Shown: in pieces, positions 1 to 13,361 of the stretch
Layout: each line of letters starts with the position of its first letter
How positions within the stretch are numbered: the stretch's first letter is position 1
NCBI GenBank assembly: GCA_012861695.1
Contig: JAAOOA010000002.1
Location: 17,274,303 to 17,338,302 of the forward strand
Origin: Trematomus loennbergii
Lineage: Eukaryota; Chordata; Actinopteri; Perciformes; Nototheniidae
DNA: 64,000 nucleotides
Reading direction: 5' to 3'
Notes under the pieces: model-generated
The model's input: the letters and a program-made list of their open reading frames with translations, nothing else
The model's database searches: none
Told to the model about the DNA's origin: nothing
Made by a program: the position numbers and the translations under genes

Positions 1-202
1 TGATGTATTTATTCCCAATTGACTGTGCGACAAGCAGTTAGTCTGGCAGTTTGTCTCTCCACTGATCCATGAGGAACACCGGGCTTCATGTGGAGAGGAA
101 GGGCTTTCCCCAAGGGCCTGGTCTGTCTGTTCACACAGCTAACACATACATATAAACACACCTTACACTCAAGCCAAAAAGCGCAGCAGTGTGAACACTG
201 AC
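1..202 (-). other. zmiz1: zmiz1 intron downstream of the fourth coding exon (5' part only)
   Basis: This is the beginning of the intron after the exon at 203-338, read on the minus strand. It opens with the donor GTCAGT at 202-197, which is less canonical than the other three donors in this gene but still an acceptable GT site. The rest of the intron lies outside the window. Nothing else is recognised in it. Confidence 0.8.
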
Positions 203-338
203 CCGTGTGAGAGGCCGGGCTTCATGGAGCTCATGGGGGGCTGCATGGGCACTTTTCCCGGAGGCTCGTTCTGCCTGCTCTTCTGGTGACGGAGGAGGAG
301 GAGGCGTCCAAGTTCCTCACACCACGAGGACAGAAGAG
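203..338 (-). CDS. zmiz1: zmiz1 fourth coding exon (residues 97-141), end of the N-terminal module
   Basis: This exon continues ZMIZ1, a PIAS-like co-regulator acting in the nucleus. The minus strand shows a pyrimidine-rich acceptor (TCTGCTCTCCTTCCAG) before 338 and a GTCAGT donor after 203. Length is 136 nt. It enters in phase 1, where the single G of the previous exon plus CT makes Ala97, and leaves in phase 2 after His141. The peptide reads [20 protein letters not shown], then [20 protein letters not shown], then GLSH. It matches vertebrate ZMIZ1 as I recall it almost residue for residue. The human protein has NDP-like variants such as SDPPGKL, and an extra SSM where this one has a single SSM. 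This is where the helical N-terminal domain ends and the low-complexity Pro/Met/Ser linker begins. The four-leucine run is encoded by a CTC microsatellite-like stretch. An open frame running upstream of 338 through the acceptor is only intron read-through. Identification as zmiz1 is firm; the a or b paralogue is not decided. Confidence 0.95.
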
Positions 339-1165
339 CTGGAAGGAGAGCAGAGGAAGAGTGCATTAGTGAAATCCTGTGAGAAATAACTGCAGAGGTA
401 ACAGCCCTCTACTGCAAGCGCTGCAAACACCTGCAAGAAGTGATTATGTGAGGAAACGAGGGCAGACAAAACAACAACTTAAGAACAGAAGCTTCTGAAA
501 ACAAGCCTGACTGACAAAATGATGTGTATCTTTGTGCAAAATACACTGACAAATTGGGGAGGGCTGTCTGCGCAAAATAACAGAACAAAAAACCAGAAAC
601 ATGTACAGTACACACTAAAATAATATATACCAAAAACATTTCAAACAAATACAAAAATGTAGGCCTTTTTTTAAATAATCTACTGATTAAACAATGTTAT
701 TTTAATTTGTTAGTTTATTTAGATTAACTCATTATTTGATTATTTTTGACAGGTTTATGTTTATTGTAGTGTAGAAGTTAAATGTATTACTTATCAATGT
801 TGATGCTAGCAGCAAGGTACACATTACCTGCCGTTCACAATCCGCCACATTTTTGTTTGTGTAGTGCACCACCAAACTAGTGGTGATTTAGTTCACTGTA
901 ATTTACTAGAAATCGACATGAATCCTTTTTTTTTTAATAAGTAAAATAAGTAAAGTGAGAGATACAATTTTGTCAGTTGAGGAGCAGCTCACCTTGTAAC
1001 ATTTCAACATGCAAATAAGCTCTACAGCAGTTGATACAAATAACAATAGATAATGTAATGTTTGGGTTTCTTTATGCTGCAATACTAAAGATCAGCTTTA
1101 AATCCAGCATGTCACTGCATCTCCTGGCCACTAGGGTTCACTCTGGGCCCGCAAATGGACTCCAG

Positions 1166-1210
1166 CCCTTCCCTCCTTCCCTCCTTCCCTCCTCTCCTCC
1201 TTCCTACCTA
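1166..1210 (+). repeat. (CCTT/CCTC)n polypyrimidine tract
   Basis: A homopyrimidine run of CCTTCC/CTCC units is almost a mirror repeat, a sequence type capable of triplex (H-DNA) formation. It is intronic. Confidence 0.75.
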
Positions 1211-1910
1211 CCACTCGGTTAGGTAGCCACCACAGTGTGTTTGATCGAATGCTTTTCATCTGCAGTGCATGTTTTGTACTGTGCCAACTACAAAAGACTC
1301 ACTTTTGCTTTTTCTCTCCCTCTCCCTGCCTCCTTCTAGCTTCTCTCTGTGGCGTCAGACGAAAAAGGAAATATGGATTCAATCAAAGAGCAGGGCAACC
1401 ACCTCCTCTTATGATTCACAGCACTTCTACAGAGACTAAGGAGCGACGAGCGAGGGGAAGGGAGGTGGGGGGGATACAGAGAACGTGGTGATTTTAGCTG
1501 TGGTTCGCGCAAAAAAAAAGCCACGTCAATATGACAGCAGACAGTCCTCGCAGGCAGATCCACCCTGCTGCCACATGCAAGGACGGGCCGCCACGGCACA
1601 TATTACACAGAGGGGGAGAGAGACAGTGACAGAGAGGAAGAGAGATAGGTTGAGTGAGTCAGTGAGAGAGGAAGCATCAGGCTAATGGGGCTGATGGGAG
1701 GAAGGAACAAACAAAAGCTTCTGACTCCCATCACAAACATGGCAACCCAGAGATTTGACCACACATGAGTGCTTGCAAACAGAGCCTACTGACACACACA
1801 TAAGGAGAGACACCACACTGGCTTACAGCATAGAGGTAAGAATAAATAGGACATGAGACGTCCTCTGAGTGGCGCCGAATTTCCGAAGGACAAAACTGAA
1901 TTTCAGCATC

Positions 1911-2180
<270 letters not shown>

Positions 2181-3856
2181 CTCTCCTCTCAGAGCATCGC
2201 ACCCCAAAAGGCACGTCCTCTCCTTTCATTTGAACACTGAGCACACCAGCCTCGCTCTGTGTAAAGATGAGGGCTGGAATACAAAAGACATGTACAGATG
2301 GTGCCAGCAGTCTCTCTGCCTCTCCCTCTCCTCTCCCTCCCCTACCTCCCACTCCTTTAAAAGCAGCACGGGGCTCAGGCACAGAGGCAGCTGGGTTTTT
2401 CCTCCTTCCCACCCATGCTTCCTCTCTTTTTCTCTCTCTTTCCCCCCCCCCCCTCATCCCTGCCTCCTGTTCTTGGCAAGGCAGGTGCCAGGAGACAGGC
2501 TGTGTTGCTCCTCCTGAGGATTGATCTGACTTTACATCGGCTGCGCTTTGGTCGACAGGAAAGGCCTCTCAGGTGCTGTTCTCCTGAAAAACATCACACT
2601 GGCAGGTAGATGCACAGATTTGTAGGTTAGCTTTAATTAAATGGAACAGCGTCCAAGTGCGGCTAATAGGTTTACGAGTTTCACATCTATGTTAGAACGT
2701 CCTCCAGTGTTTCAACAGCACCCTCCCTCTCCCCGGACCCCTTTCTGATGGATTGAGTTTTCAATTCAAGGGCCTGGCGATCAGCCAGCATGTTACAGCT
2801 CAATTAGGTCCCATTATTCTCCTCCAACAAGGGGTAACTTGCACTTCTTCTATGTTGATAAACATGTCTCCACAATTTATCCCCTAACTGTGGCAATGAG
2901 AGGCCGTCTGGCTGCGGGGACGGTTTCGTCGTTTCACACCGAGGCCGATATCAACAGCCGCAGACAAGCAGCAAAATTACAAAACATATCTAAGAGAAGT
3001 AGAGGAAAAACAGCAGAGAGAAAGAAAAACACCAGTGCTGCCACTTAAAAAGGAATTACTTTACCCCACCATTAGATAAAGGGCTTATCACCACACTAAA
3101 TGATCACCTCTGCTGAGCACCAACCTGTTTAAAGGAGAGGCACTCTATCATTGACTCAGAGGATAAACTTCAGGTTTCATATGACAGGAGGAGGAACACC
3201 TTACTCCTCACAGTCTCTCCTCCTTCACCTAAGCATCTCTCAGGACAGAGCGGATGACGAACACAAAAGGATTACTGTTGTTCTTCCTTCCTCGCTCAGA
3301 CGACCCTTTAATAGACTCATCTGGCCACAAGAGCAAAAAGTGGATACAATAGTTTCAGGTGTAGTGCTTCCAAATCACCACGACTGTTGAATCAAGTGCC
3401 ATTTGGCGCTACAGAGCATCTTTTAGCTCTGTTTACATTGCTCTCCCTGGTGACTATGGGTCTCTGTCTTCCATAAGGAGAGAAGCCTATCCTGTTTGCC
3501 TTGTGTATAGTCCCAGGAGCCCGGCTGAGTCTGAGCCGTATTGATATTCTGGTGCTCAGCTGTGCGGCCTGATGGTCAGCCACACTGAAGGGCGGTAAAT
3601 GCATCTGCTGGGAAGAGATGGGTGGTTCAGTGGCAGGGCCCGCAGCTTCCAGCTTCACTCTCCGTCATAAAGCCCCGGGGAGACATGACAAACGACATGG
3701 ACTGCATCCCTGACAGTTGTTCAATGCTCTTTCCAATGATAATTCTCCCCCACCCCAACTTTCCCACAAATTCAGACAGCAGGAACAGAGATAAACTGTG
3801 CTGATTAAATGCCTCAATTTTGCCTCTTTCTGCTCTAGCAAAAGAAAAGGGCCTCG

Positions 3857-4040
3857 GGATTAAAGGGTCACTTCACCCAAATGACATGGTGCCTTTGGCG
3901 ATTAGTTGTTGTGTTTTGCTAGCGTTTTGAGATATCTGTGTCTATGAGAAATATTTCATTTGTGCTGCTGAAGGAAAGAATAGCTCTTTTCGGAAACAAA
4001 ATCATTTTCACTTTAAGTTTGATGAACAATCTTTAATAGA
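3857..4040 (+). mobile_element. Possible one-ended TTAA-type transposon remnant
   Basis: GATTAAAGGGTCACTTCACC resembles the ends of abundant teleost non-autonomous repeats that begin TTAAAGGG.TAGTTCACCC. I found no matching inverted end, so the element is truncated or the match is chance. Boundaries are nominal. Confidence 0.25.
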
Positions 4041-7000
4041 GCTACATGCAAAGGCTCATTATCTAGACTGTTCATGCTAGACCATCTCAAAGAATGTAAC
4101 TACACATTGGGGCTATGGTAGCTATTATGCCACATAGGAAATGGAAGAACTGTGACTGGTCAGTTTGACCGGTTTGTCTTTTCAAGTTTTGTGTGAATAC
4201 ATGATAAGGAAGTCGTAAAACAAGTCTTTTCAGTCAAGAGAGTTTATCCCAATGTCCTTCGTATCACAAATAACCTGCAACTATAGGCTAATTAACAATA
4301 AATCTGTTTATTGTAGCAGTGTATCACCACAATAAACCCAAAGGTATTCTCCAGGTATCTACGGTAAAACTCCCATTATCCCTCTACGTAAAATATAAAT
4401 ACATTCTTATATATGCTATGAAAACATGTTCATTTTTTAAACTTAAAAAAAATACAATTCCATTCACATGTATATTGTTAACGTGGATGCTTGAATAAAA
4501 TAAATGTAATGTTGTGCTGCAACAGCTACCTGTGGGAGAGGATAACCCTAGAAACACAACATGATATTTCGCCATTAAAGGTTACTCCTTCACTTGCTGC
4601 ATTCTCCAGAACATTTCCAATACTTTTTCCCCTCCCTCTTTCCCTCCCTTTACTGGCAGGGGGACCGTAGTGGAGGCAGCAGGTAAGGCAGATGCCAAGA
4701 GCTCTTATGATCCTCACCCGTCCCTCCCCTCCCTCCCTCTCTGGTCTGTATCTAATAGACACCTGCTCCCTTGTCCACCCTGCACTCCCACCTGGCATCG
4801 TCCCACATGGCTCGGACACTCACATCCACACAGACATACAGCATACAACCAGTCATCACATCACTCTCACATTATCAGCAGCACTTCCTTACTTATTCCC
4901 AAACTAACTATAACATCGCAATCCAATTTTTGCAATAAACCTGTCGGAGAGAATCACAGCCCCCAAACGGCTTGTTTAAAGACATTTAGCCAGAAGGGCT
5001 GAGAGAAGAACAAAGACCATGAGCAAACTAACAAGAACGGCTCTAGTGGGCTGCACTCTTTAGTTTCTGAGAGAGCTCTATTCACATTCTGTTCCTCCCT
5101 CCCTCCTCTCTCTCTCTCTCTCTGCCCAGAACGGTTTGAATGGACACAAGCCTCCTGCAGGCCAAAGTCAATTAAAATAAGAGAGAGTCTAGGGAGCCCT
5201 AGTATCCCTGGTTACTGAAAAGCACCTAAGAGGCCATGCAAAGCAGCCATGTTTAGTTTAAGCCAAATCATTTCTCGCTTGTGTAGGCTTCCTGGAATCT
5301 GGGATTTACCTAAAAATGTATGGAAAACCTCATGAAAACGGGTTGCTGTGACTTACAGCCGTTGCCAAATTGTCCTGTGTAAAATACCGGCTGAATCGTA
5401 AATCATCTCCCTCTCGCCATCCGCCACAGTCGCCACAGAGCCATGGATGCCCGCCTGGCAGCAATCGAAACTCTCTTTTGTCTTTTCACAGATGCCACCA
5501 ATTATTCATCATTGCCAATTTGATAATGAAATGGAAGCGACTCGTTCATCATGCAGTCTTTTGAGGGGCTGGTGGAACAGGTTATACCCTGTCATCCCTG
5601 ACAGACCAGAACTGTTACTTCTATTGTGCGATAAATACACCGCCTTGAACACATGGTACACATTTTGCCTCTCTGGTCACCCTCTCAACTCTGCTACGCT
5701 GCGGCACGGAAGCGAGTGTGAACTGGATGTCGTAAAAACGAGTCTGTAAACTGACTTCATTAGCTCAGTTACTAAGATCTTGAAGTTGTTTGAGGCATTT
5801 CGTGACATAATTCAGGGTGAGTGATGTTTTCAGAAAGCCGATGAAGTGGGAAGGATGTGTGAAGCGGGAACATGTAAATGTCATGGCTGCCATGTGGTTT
5901 CAAAATGTGGTATATTCCCTGAGGTCCTTTAAATACGCAGTCAAGGAGCTATCTCATTAAGCGAAAATGAGCTGAAAAACAAATAAAAGATTACAATGGC
6001 AGTGAGTGTGTAGCAGTGGGAAAGTATGAGAAGCAGCTACATGTTGTGGATTGAAAGCATTAGTGCTAACAGTTATAAAACAGTCTGTCTATATCGGCCA
6101 GACACCCGCCTCCTGTCTGCACCTCATCTTTGTCTGCTGCTTTTTTTCTCCTTGTATTATTTCCTCTGCCGCTCTCTCTCTGGGAAGTCAGGGATGTTGG
6201 AGTCTTGTCAATGAGTACTTAGGCCCGCTGCCTCATGGGGAGCCAGACATGCTGGCTAGGTTTTATGGCCCATTTCAGAGCTGCCCCGGCTTAAATACAG
6301 CCTCCTGCTGGCCACATGGCCGCAATGTCGTGCCATGTCCATCCGGCAAGGAGAACTGGGGGACGGGGGACGGGGGGGGACACTTGGACTTGTGCCAAAA
6401 AGGTTCTAGTGAGGCCACAAGCATATGTGGCCATGTAGAGGCAACGTGAAGAAAAATAAAATTCTGCCGATTCTGGGTTGCTGTTTTATGACCTAATGTG
6501 TTACTTGTTGCAACATTAAATACGTCTTAAGACTGCATTCCTGAGATGATAGAAAAGATGTCTCTTAGTTCCTCTTAACTTCTCACTTCTGTTTTTGTAA
6601 GGACTTTTGTATTTATATATCCAGCTTACCACTTTTTGATGCTCATTTCTATCTATACATATACAAATGCAGGATTCCTTTTTTTTAATCTTCAAAAAAG
6701 GTCAAACACATTTGAATTAAACCCGTGATCACATGTTAACGATCAAAATCTGTAGACTGTATATCTTTAGAATTAACATGATGCAAGATACGCCACCATA
6801 CACCGAATGTATGCAGATCTCATTACTCTGACTGACATATTTTGGTCATAGTTATTCAGGAACCAAACTTCGCCAAAGCAGGCCAATGTTTTAAAAGATA
6901 ATCTCTCTTGGCACATGCAACAAATCTCTTCATCAAAAACAGGGCATGCTATTCATGGTCCCTCGGAAGCACGGAGGTGGAAATCCATAGAGTTTTACCC

Positions 7001-8995
7001 CCTGGTGAGAATTAAGTCCTTGTGCATTTAAGCCAAACATCTCCCTCGACCAACATTCAATCTGTTATTGTATGTCGTGCCATGCCACCCTAAGCTGATT
7101 GGCATCACAACTCCATCCAAACCTACATCTGTATGTCTTAATTCAGGACCTCAGGCCTGCCAACAATGTGTTAAAGTGTCTGAGGTCAAGTTTCCTCAAA
7201 GAACAACAGCAGTGGTTATGTATGTTTTAGCACTTTAACTTATGCAGTATACTTAAACGCTAACTTTTAGTAAAGCATGCCATTGTGTTGACATTTTCTT
7301 TCCTACCATTTCCCTAATTTATTTAACTTAAGTTGTGAAAAACATAACAATCAAATAAATATCTGGAATGGAAATGCATTTTTAATTGAAAAATGGGGAC
7401 TTCATTACCACGTAGTGATAGACGTGATGTTTTGTTCTTTTGTCTATTTTCAAAATGTTACTAATGTTGTTGTTTTCTTGTTTTATATAGCTTTTCAAGA
7501 AGTTTTTACAAGTTCTATAAAACTACACTTCATGTGGTTCATATGATTCACTGTTAATTACTCAACTGAAGTTTCAAGATTTTACAAACTGGTGTTCTGA
7601 CAGTACAGAAATGGGTGGAAACAAATGAAAATAATATCTTAAAATATAATGCATGCATATATTTATTAAGGAGCTCAAACATGTAAAAGTAGTGCCTAGT
7701 GCCAGGGAAAGGCCTCTTTATTGACTAGTAAAAGTGACAACCCTATCACTTGACCACACTGAGGGTCCAGACACCAGCACAGAGTGTGTTTTTAACCGTG
7801 CACCAGATTATCAGACGAGCAGACCGGCAAAGAAGCTGCTTACAGGAGCCAGACTGTTTCCCCGAGCAACAGGCTGCTATTAACCAAGGCCCAGCCTTAA
7901 GCCCTCGTCTACAATGATACTAATTAGGCACGGAGCAGATGTGCCCGGACTAGTGCCCACCTCAGGGTGCTGGGCAGGGCCGGCAGTGTCACGCCGGCAT
8001 ACGCTGGTGGCTGATTCACCTGCGACCTTTTCTCAGTGGGCCTGGGGTCAAAGCCTCCCCTCAGAAGTACAGTAGGAGCAGACACTGGAGGAGCCTGGGT
8101 CGGGGCCCGGCACCCCTCAAGCCTCATTAGAGGCGTCCATATGTGCAACAGCGCAGCATTTGGATAAAAAGCCTTAGTGTGATAAACACTCAGGCCAAAC
8201 AAAAACAATACAACTATATCCATTTTAGGCAAACTGAGATTGATCTTATGCTAATTGTTTCTTACACATATGCTTTAATGACAGAATTAAGAAAATAACA
8301 TTTTGCGGAGAAAGATATTTTTTTTCTATTTTGGCGTATTCATCTCATTACTTTAAACTGAATTCCTGCATTCCTAATAATGTTTCATTAATCTTAAATC
8401 TATTTTATACAGCAGATAATGCATTTCATACCGTAGATTTTTTTTTTAATGCTTTTTTAAAATTATGTTATTGTATACGTTGTTATTCTCAGTTAATCTT
8501 CTGTTATTTTGTATACAAATAATGTTAAAATATATATTAATTACACATATCATGTATCATTTAATTTTGCCCTTCTATATATGCCCAGGACTGAAACTGT
8601 ATTTCTTCTATATAATCTCTATTTGTTATATTATCATTTGTGCTAGTTTTCCTAGTTTCCTTACAGCTATCATTAACGTTTCATCACTTTATTCTAACTC
8701 TGGTATAAGATATGTTCACAACTGCTATTAATACTATGTCTCAGAAGTGTGTAGGCGGGGGGGATAAATTAACATAAAAATCACCAAGAAGAGCAAAGCA
8801 TAAAAGTATATTGTAAAAGGCTTCGATGAACAGCTGCGAACAAAACGAAAGTGTGAACTGTGATGCAGGCAAGATGATAAAACTACATGTGTGACATGCT
8901 TCATACTGGAAAACTCCGACAGACAACACAACAGCAGCCATGGAGCTTTTTCTAAATGACCAACCAAAAAAAAGCACATCTGATGTCATTCCATG

Positions 8996-9034
8996 TACAG
9001 TATGTCGACACGCGCTGTGTGAGGACATACTGTA
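8996..9034. repeat. Short inverted repeat
   Basis: The arms TACAGTATGTC (8996-9006) and GACATACTGTA (9024-9034) are perfect reverse complements with a 17-base loop. It is intronic and no function is evident. Confidence 0.5.
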
Positions 9035-12000
9035 AGGACTGTGATGAGGATGGTAGTTTGGATTCAGCCAATGAGTTTCCTGTGCGACACACAGCAAGTA
9101 CCTGAGTCAGACTGACACCTCCTGCAGCAGCTGGTTTCTGTAGGGTTCAAATTTTACATTTTACTGTACTTTACAAACATGTCTACGATATTCACTTAAT
9201 GACAAACATTTAATAATTAGACGCTCCCTTATCCAGACACAACCTATGAGAGAGATATATCAGGTCATAACTTCACACACTGTCTAAAGACCTATAGGAA
9301 AAGGAGAGAATGATTGAAAATACTATACTTCAAATGAGAATATGACGGAATTGCAAAAACACTTTGAATAGATAATACTTTGTTGTGGTACAATATTACG
9401 ATAATATTAAGTGACATGACATTCCTGCTACACACAACAACAAAAATGATGTTATGTTTTGGGCTTGGTTCGTTTATTTGTCTGTCAGCAGGATTATGGA
9501 AATACTACCAATCTGATTTGAATGAGACTTAGTAGAAGGGTGTAGTATTATCAGTAAGAACCCATCACATTTTTGAGTGGTGCGAATCACAGGCAGATTA
9601 AAATGATGATGTATCACTTTAACTAATGTTGAATCATAGGGCACTTGTGCTGCATCCATTTGGTGTCAAAATAATTTGAGAAAATGAGTTCCAAACTGGT
9701 TCAACTCACAGGAATGTCCCCTCAAGTTGAAACAACAACAACTTGTTAAACGCGTCTTCTTTATTGTCACAACAGACTTGAAGCCCATGAACACACCAAA
9801 GTCTGAAGAGCAACTTCCCAACTTGAGAATTTGGAATATCCCAGGAGCATGTGAATGCACCCTTGGCCTTGTTGGAGGTCTGTTTTCTCCATGTGCCATT
9901 CTAGATAGTGTATTGTTCTCCTTGGTGATACATATAATCACCATAGGATATTTGCTAAATAATGAGCTTACACTTCTCAGTTACTATTGATTGAATCCAG
10001 AGCTTTTTATCCAAGCAGTTAACATCCATCAGCATTTTATGATAGACAATGATGTAGATGTGGATTGTGCCCCATGTGTAAGAAGTATTACTGAAATCTC
10101 TGCTCTACAGCTATAAAGGTTGATAAAGGTCATAGATTACTTAATTCCTCTTCAATGGGAAGCTTTAGCATCGTCCAATAGCGTTATTTGTAATCTCTTA
10201 TTACTGTCTCAGCATTATTTTCTGGTTCCTCTCCAGTTAAAGATCTCTCTTATCTGACCTCTGAAAGCATCTTTTCACTGCTTTCTTAACCACACTTAAA
10301 GGATTGTGTGAAAGACTTTACTCCCTTACTGCAGAAGCTAACTCACTGCTGTAGATAGAGATCAAGTTAAGTATTTCCACTGCTCTGCACTCTGATACCT
10401 GATCCACACCGACTGATGATTACTTTGCACCTATGCGATTGATCATAAATTAAGATCAAATAACAGCTCACCCACTGAAGTCTGCCTCTGGATGCTGTTG
10501 TTTGTTCTTTAAAGGACTTACAGAGAGAATAACAAGTAGGCGGATACGCTTGTGTTCCCCTTTGATGTGAGCAGGAAACTCCACCTACGCTTACACATTG
10601 GTATTTCAATGCAAGTTTAAAACTCTGGTTGTGATTTTCAGAGATCACATAACACGTAGTCAGAATTTTGTGTCAAATATTGAATGACAAGTATATTCCA
10701 ATTAAGTACACTGTGATTGTTCACTATTTAGAGTTTGTTGAGATGAAAAAATATCATTATTCATGATCTATTTTACGGGTTGGCTGGTTCTATTGCTTGC
10801 CTTGTCAACTTCTTATTCTAAGATTTATTTTCAAATGTGATCAAAAACTATTTTGATTTTGATTGAAGCGGTGAACACAATATATGTAGTAGAAGTTTGA
10901 ACAGACTGCATCCTGTGAAAATGTCTCATAGCTGGAAGTTCTGTCATAAAAAAGAAAACGACACATAAAAAAACATGATCTTCAAATACGCGAAAAGTTA
11001 TCAACAGCTCATCAAACCAAAGAAAAAGGTCACTGCAATTCCTCAACTTAGTAGATAAAAGAACATCTCCAATACAGAGAAGAGATTCATCAAAGCTGAC
11101 AGTAATGAATAGTTTGAAATGTGCTGTACAGCTAGCCAGACATCTCTTTAAGAACACCGCCTGTTGACAAACCTCTCCTGTCTTAGCATGTGGCAGCCAT
11201 CCTACTCACACATATTAAGGGTAAAACATAATTGAATAATTGCCTAAACCAGGACTTTACTGTGCAGTTAAACAAAACCCTTCTTAGTGGATAAGATAGA
11301 GGGAACAATAACAAAAACACCATGCCAGAAGAATTGTCAAGTGAAGCCAAAAAGAGAAAAAGAAAACGAGACCCAGCTGACTTTCTCTCTTTATAGGAAG
11401 ACTCCGCGCAAAATCTAGTAGGTTGCTCCTTTAGACACAGCAATGTATGTTTGTTCAGTAAAGACTATAACAAAGCACTTCACTAATAAATCACACAAAA
11501 TGATACTTCTGACAGATATGTGGAGCTATGAGGCAAAAAAGTGACACAGAAGTAGTTTACGCAGCTATGTGCAGACAAGTGTTAACCTTGTTTTGATACC
11601 ACTTTTCATCATTTAAGTCCATTGTAACTGCTGTGAATAAAAGGGCAATATACAAACCTTTCAAAACCATCTTTCAAGCATACAGCCGGAGGTAGCTGAT
11701 GCTCAAAGACAGATAGAAGTATTTATTTGATTCAAACATACACAAACGGGTGCATTAGCATTTCAATGCAGTCTAATGTCTGAAAACTAAAACCTGTTGC
11801 TCCTTTTCAAAAACTCAGTGCCCCACACACGATCGAAACACTGATCTGAAACCAGTGAATTACTACATAGGGAGAAAATAAGTGTGTTTCTCTGCAGTGA
11901 GTCGGGATGCTTGTGCTGTGTGGCACAGAGGGGAGTGGGTGTGATAAACTGCCAAGAGTCTTGTGTAAAAACGCCGCCTCAAGTAGGTCAGCGCGACTCA

Positions 12001-12589
12001 GAGAGATAATCAAGGCCATTTTGACCCCTCCTGTGTGAGCTGTAAGTGGGTCAAATGCAGCAGTCAGCTGTTGCAACTCTATCACGCGGCGCTGCGAGGC
12101 ACTCGTCATACTGTCAGACCCCATTCCGTTAGTTTAAGACGTGGCAGGTTGCCCTGCAGCACCCACCAAAGCAGGACTCAGCCCTCTATCTGCCTCCCCC
12201 AGGGGTGAAATAATGTGAAGTTACCCTTAGCAGCAGTAGCAGATCCACCTTTCCCTCTTGTCAGTGAAAACACCCCCTGCAAACACAACCCTCTTTACTG
12301 TAACTGTTGTCTCCTCCTTTTGACAGCTCGCTGCTCTGTCCTATTCACAGCGGCAAAAAACTCCCCTCCGCCCTCCCCTCCATGTCTAAAATGCCACCCG
12401 CATTTCAACCAGACTAACTCCAGCAATGTCCCTGCTTATTTCTCGCTCATCGCTGCACAGAGAAAAAGGGGAACTCATGTGTCTAGAAACACTTCTGAGC
12501 ACAGATCTGCAACAGCAGAACAAAGGCGATACAGGGCAGCCTTAATCTCTGCACTACTGAAGCCAGCAGCTATTTTAAAGCTCTTTCTC

Positions 12590-12735
12590 TGTGTCTCTTC
12601 TCTCTCTCTATCCCTCCCACCTTCCTCTAACATTCTTCCTCTCCTCCCCCCCCCTCCCTCCCTTCTCCCCCCACGTTTCCCTCAGTGTCTCAGGGCAGCA
12701 GCTCCCCTCTGTTTTCCTCTCCTCTCTCCCTGCGT
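12590..12735 (+). repeat. Polypyrimidine tract
   Basis: This is dense CT-rich sequence, including a C8 run and CCCTCC units. It reads as a long Ser/Pro/Leu open frame, which is a composition artefact. On the zmiz1 sense strand it is purine-rich. Confidence 0.7.
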
Positions 12736-13065
12736 GTCCAGTGACTGACTGCACAATACACATCAATTATTCATGGCTGCTCTCTCCGTTTCGCAGGCAA
12801 AACCAATCACAGATGGAGTCATTGCTAATGGGCTCCTGCTGTACTTGCCACCGGTTTCTTTGCACTCAAGCAACAAATACCCCAGAGACAATGAGAGGGA
12901 AAACAGGGATAAGCTGAAAAAAAAAAAAAAAGGGGAAACTTCATACAGCAACGAGGAGCAGAGGAGGACACCCAGTGTGGTCAGAGAAGAAGAAAGGTAC
13001 TTATCGTCACAAATAATCTAGCCTAAAATTAGGAGCCGGCTTCTGCAGCAGTGAAGGGTTAAAGA

Positions 13066-13117
13066 CAGAGAGGGGGGTGGGGTGAGGGGGAGACACAGGG
13101 GAGAGAAAGGGGGGGGC

Positions 13118-13148
<31 letters not shown>
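13066..13148 (+). repeat. G-rich tract ending in (GA)n
   Basis: Several G-runs of four to seven are followed by a pure GA microsatellite at 13125-13148. It is intronic low-complexity sequence. Confidence 0.75.
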
Positions 13149-13280
13149 ACCAAATGCTTATCTCCTCACCTCGGATGTATGCAGCAGTTATTGATGTATC
13201 TTCTTTTTCTGTCTAGTGATCCATTGCTTGCTCTCCCAATACACACATCACACAGAAGCAGCCACAGCCACTTCGCCAGA

Positions 13281-13361
13281 AGGGAGAGAGGGAGGGGAGG
13301 GAGGGGAGGGGGGAGGGTGGTAGGGCAGGGGAGGGGAGGAGGGAGGGAGGAGAGGAGAGGG
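13281..13361 (+). repeat. GGGA-rich purine tract with G-quadruplex potential
   Basis: This is more than 80 nearly uninterrupted purines with many GGG and GGGG runs spaced by one to three bases. It satisfies the usual four-run G-quadruplex pattern several times. It is on the template strand for zmiz1. Confidence 0.75.

Noticed and set aside
339..366. In-frame Met upstream of the fourth coding exon suggesting an internal start
   Set aside because: The residues before 338 are intron read-through across a clear polypyrimidine tract and AG acceptor.
7924..8232. 102-codon minus-strand frame with a hydrophobic, signal-peptide-like start
   Set aside because: No family resemblance, no splice evidence, and it lies wholly within the zmiz1 intron; a hydrophobic start alone is weak evidence.
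12215..12748. 177-codon open frame on the plus strand
   Set aside because: The second half is polypyrimidine low-complexity (Ser/Pro/Leu), no protein family is recognised, and it lies in the zmiz1 intron antisense.
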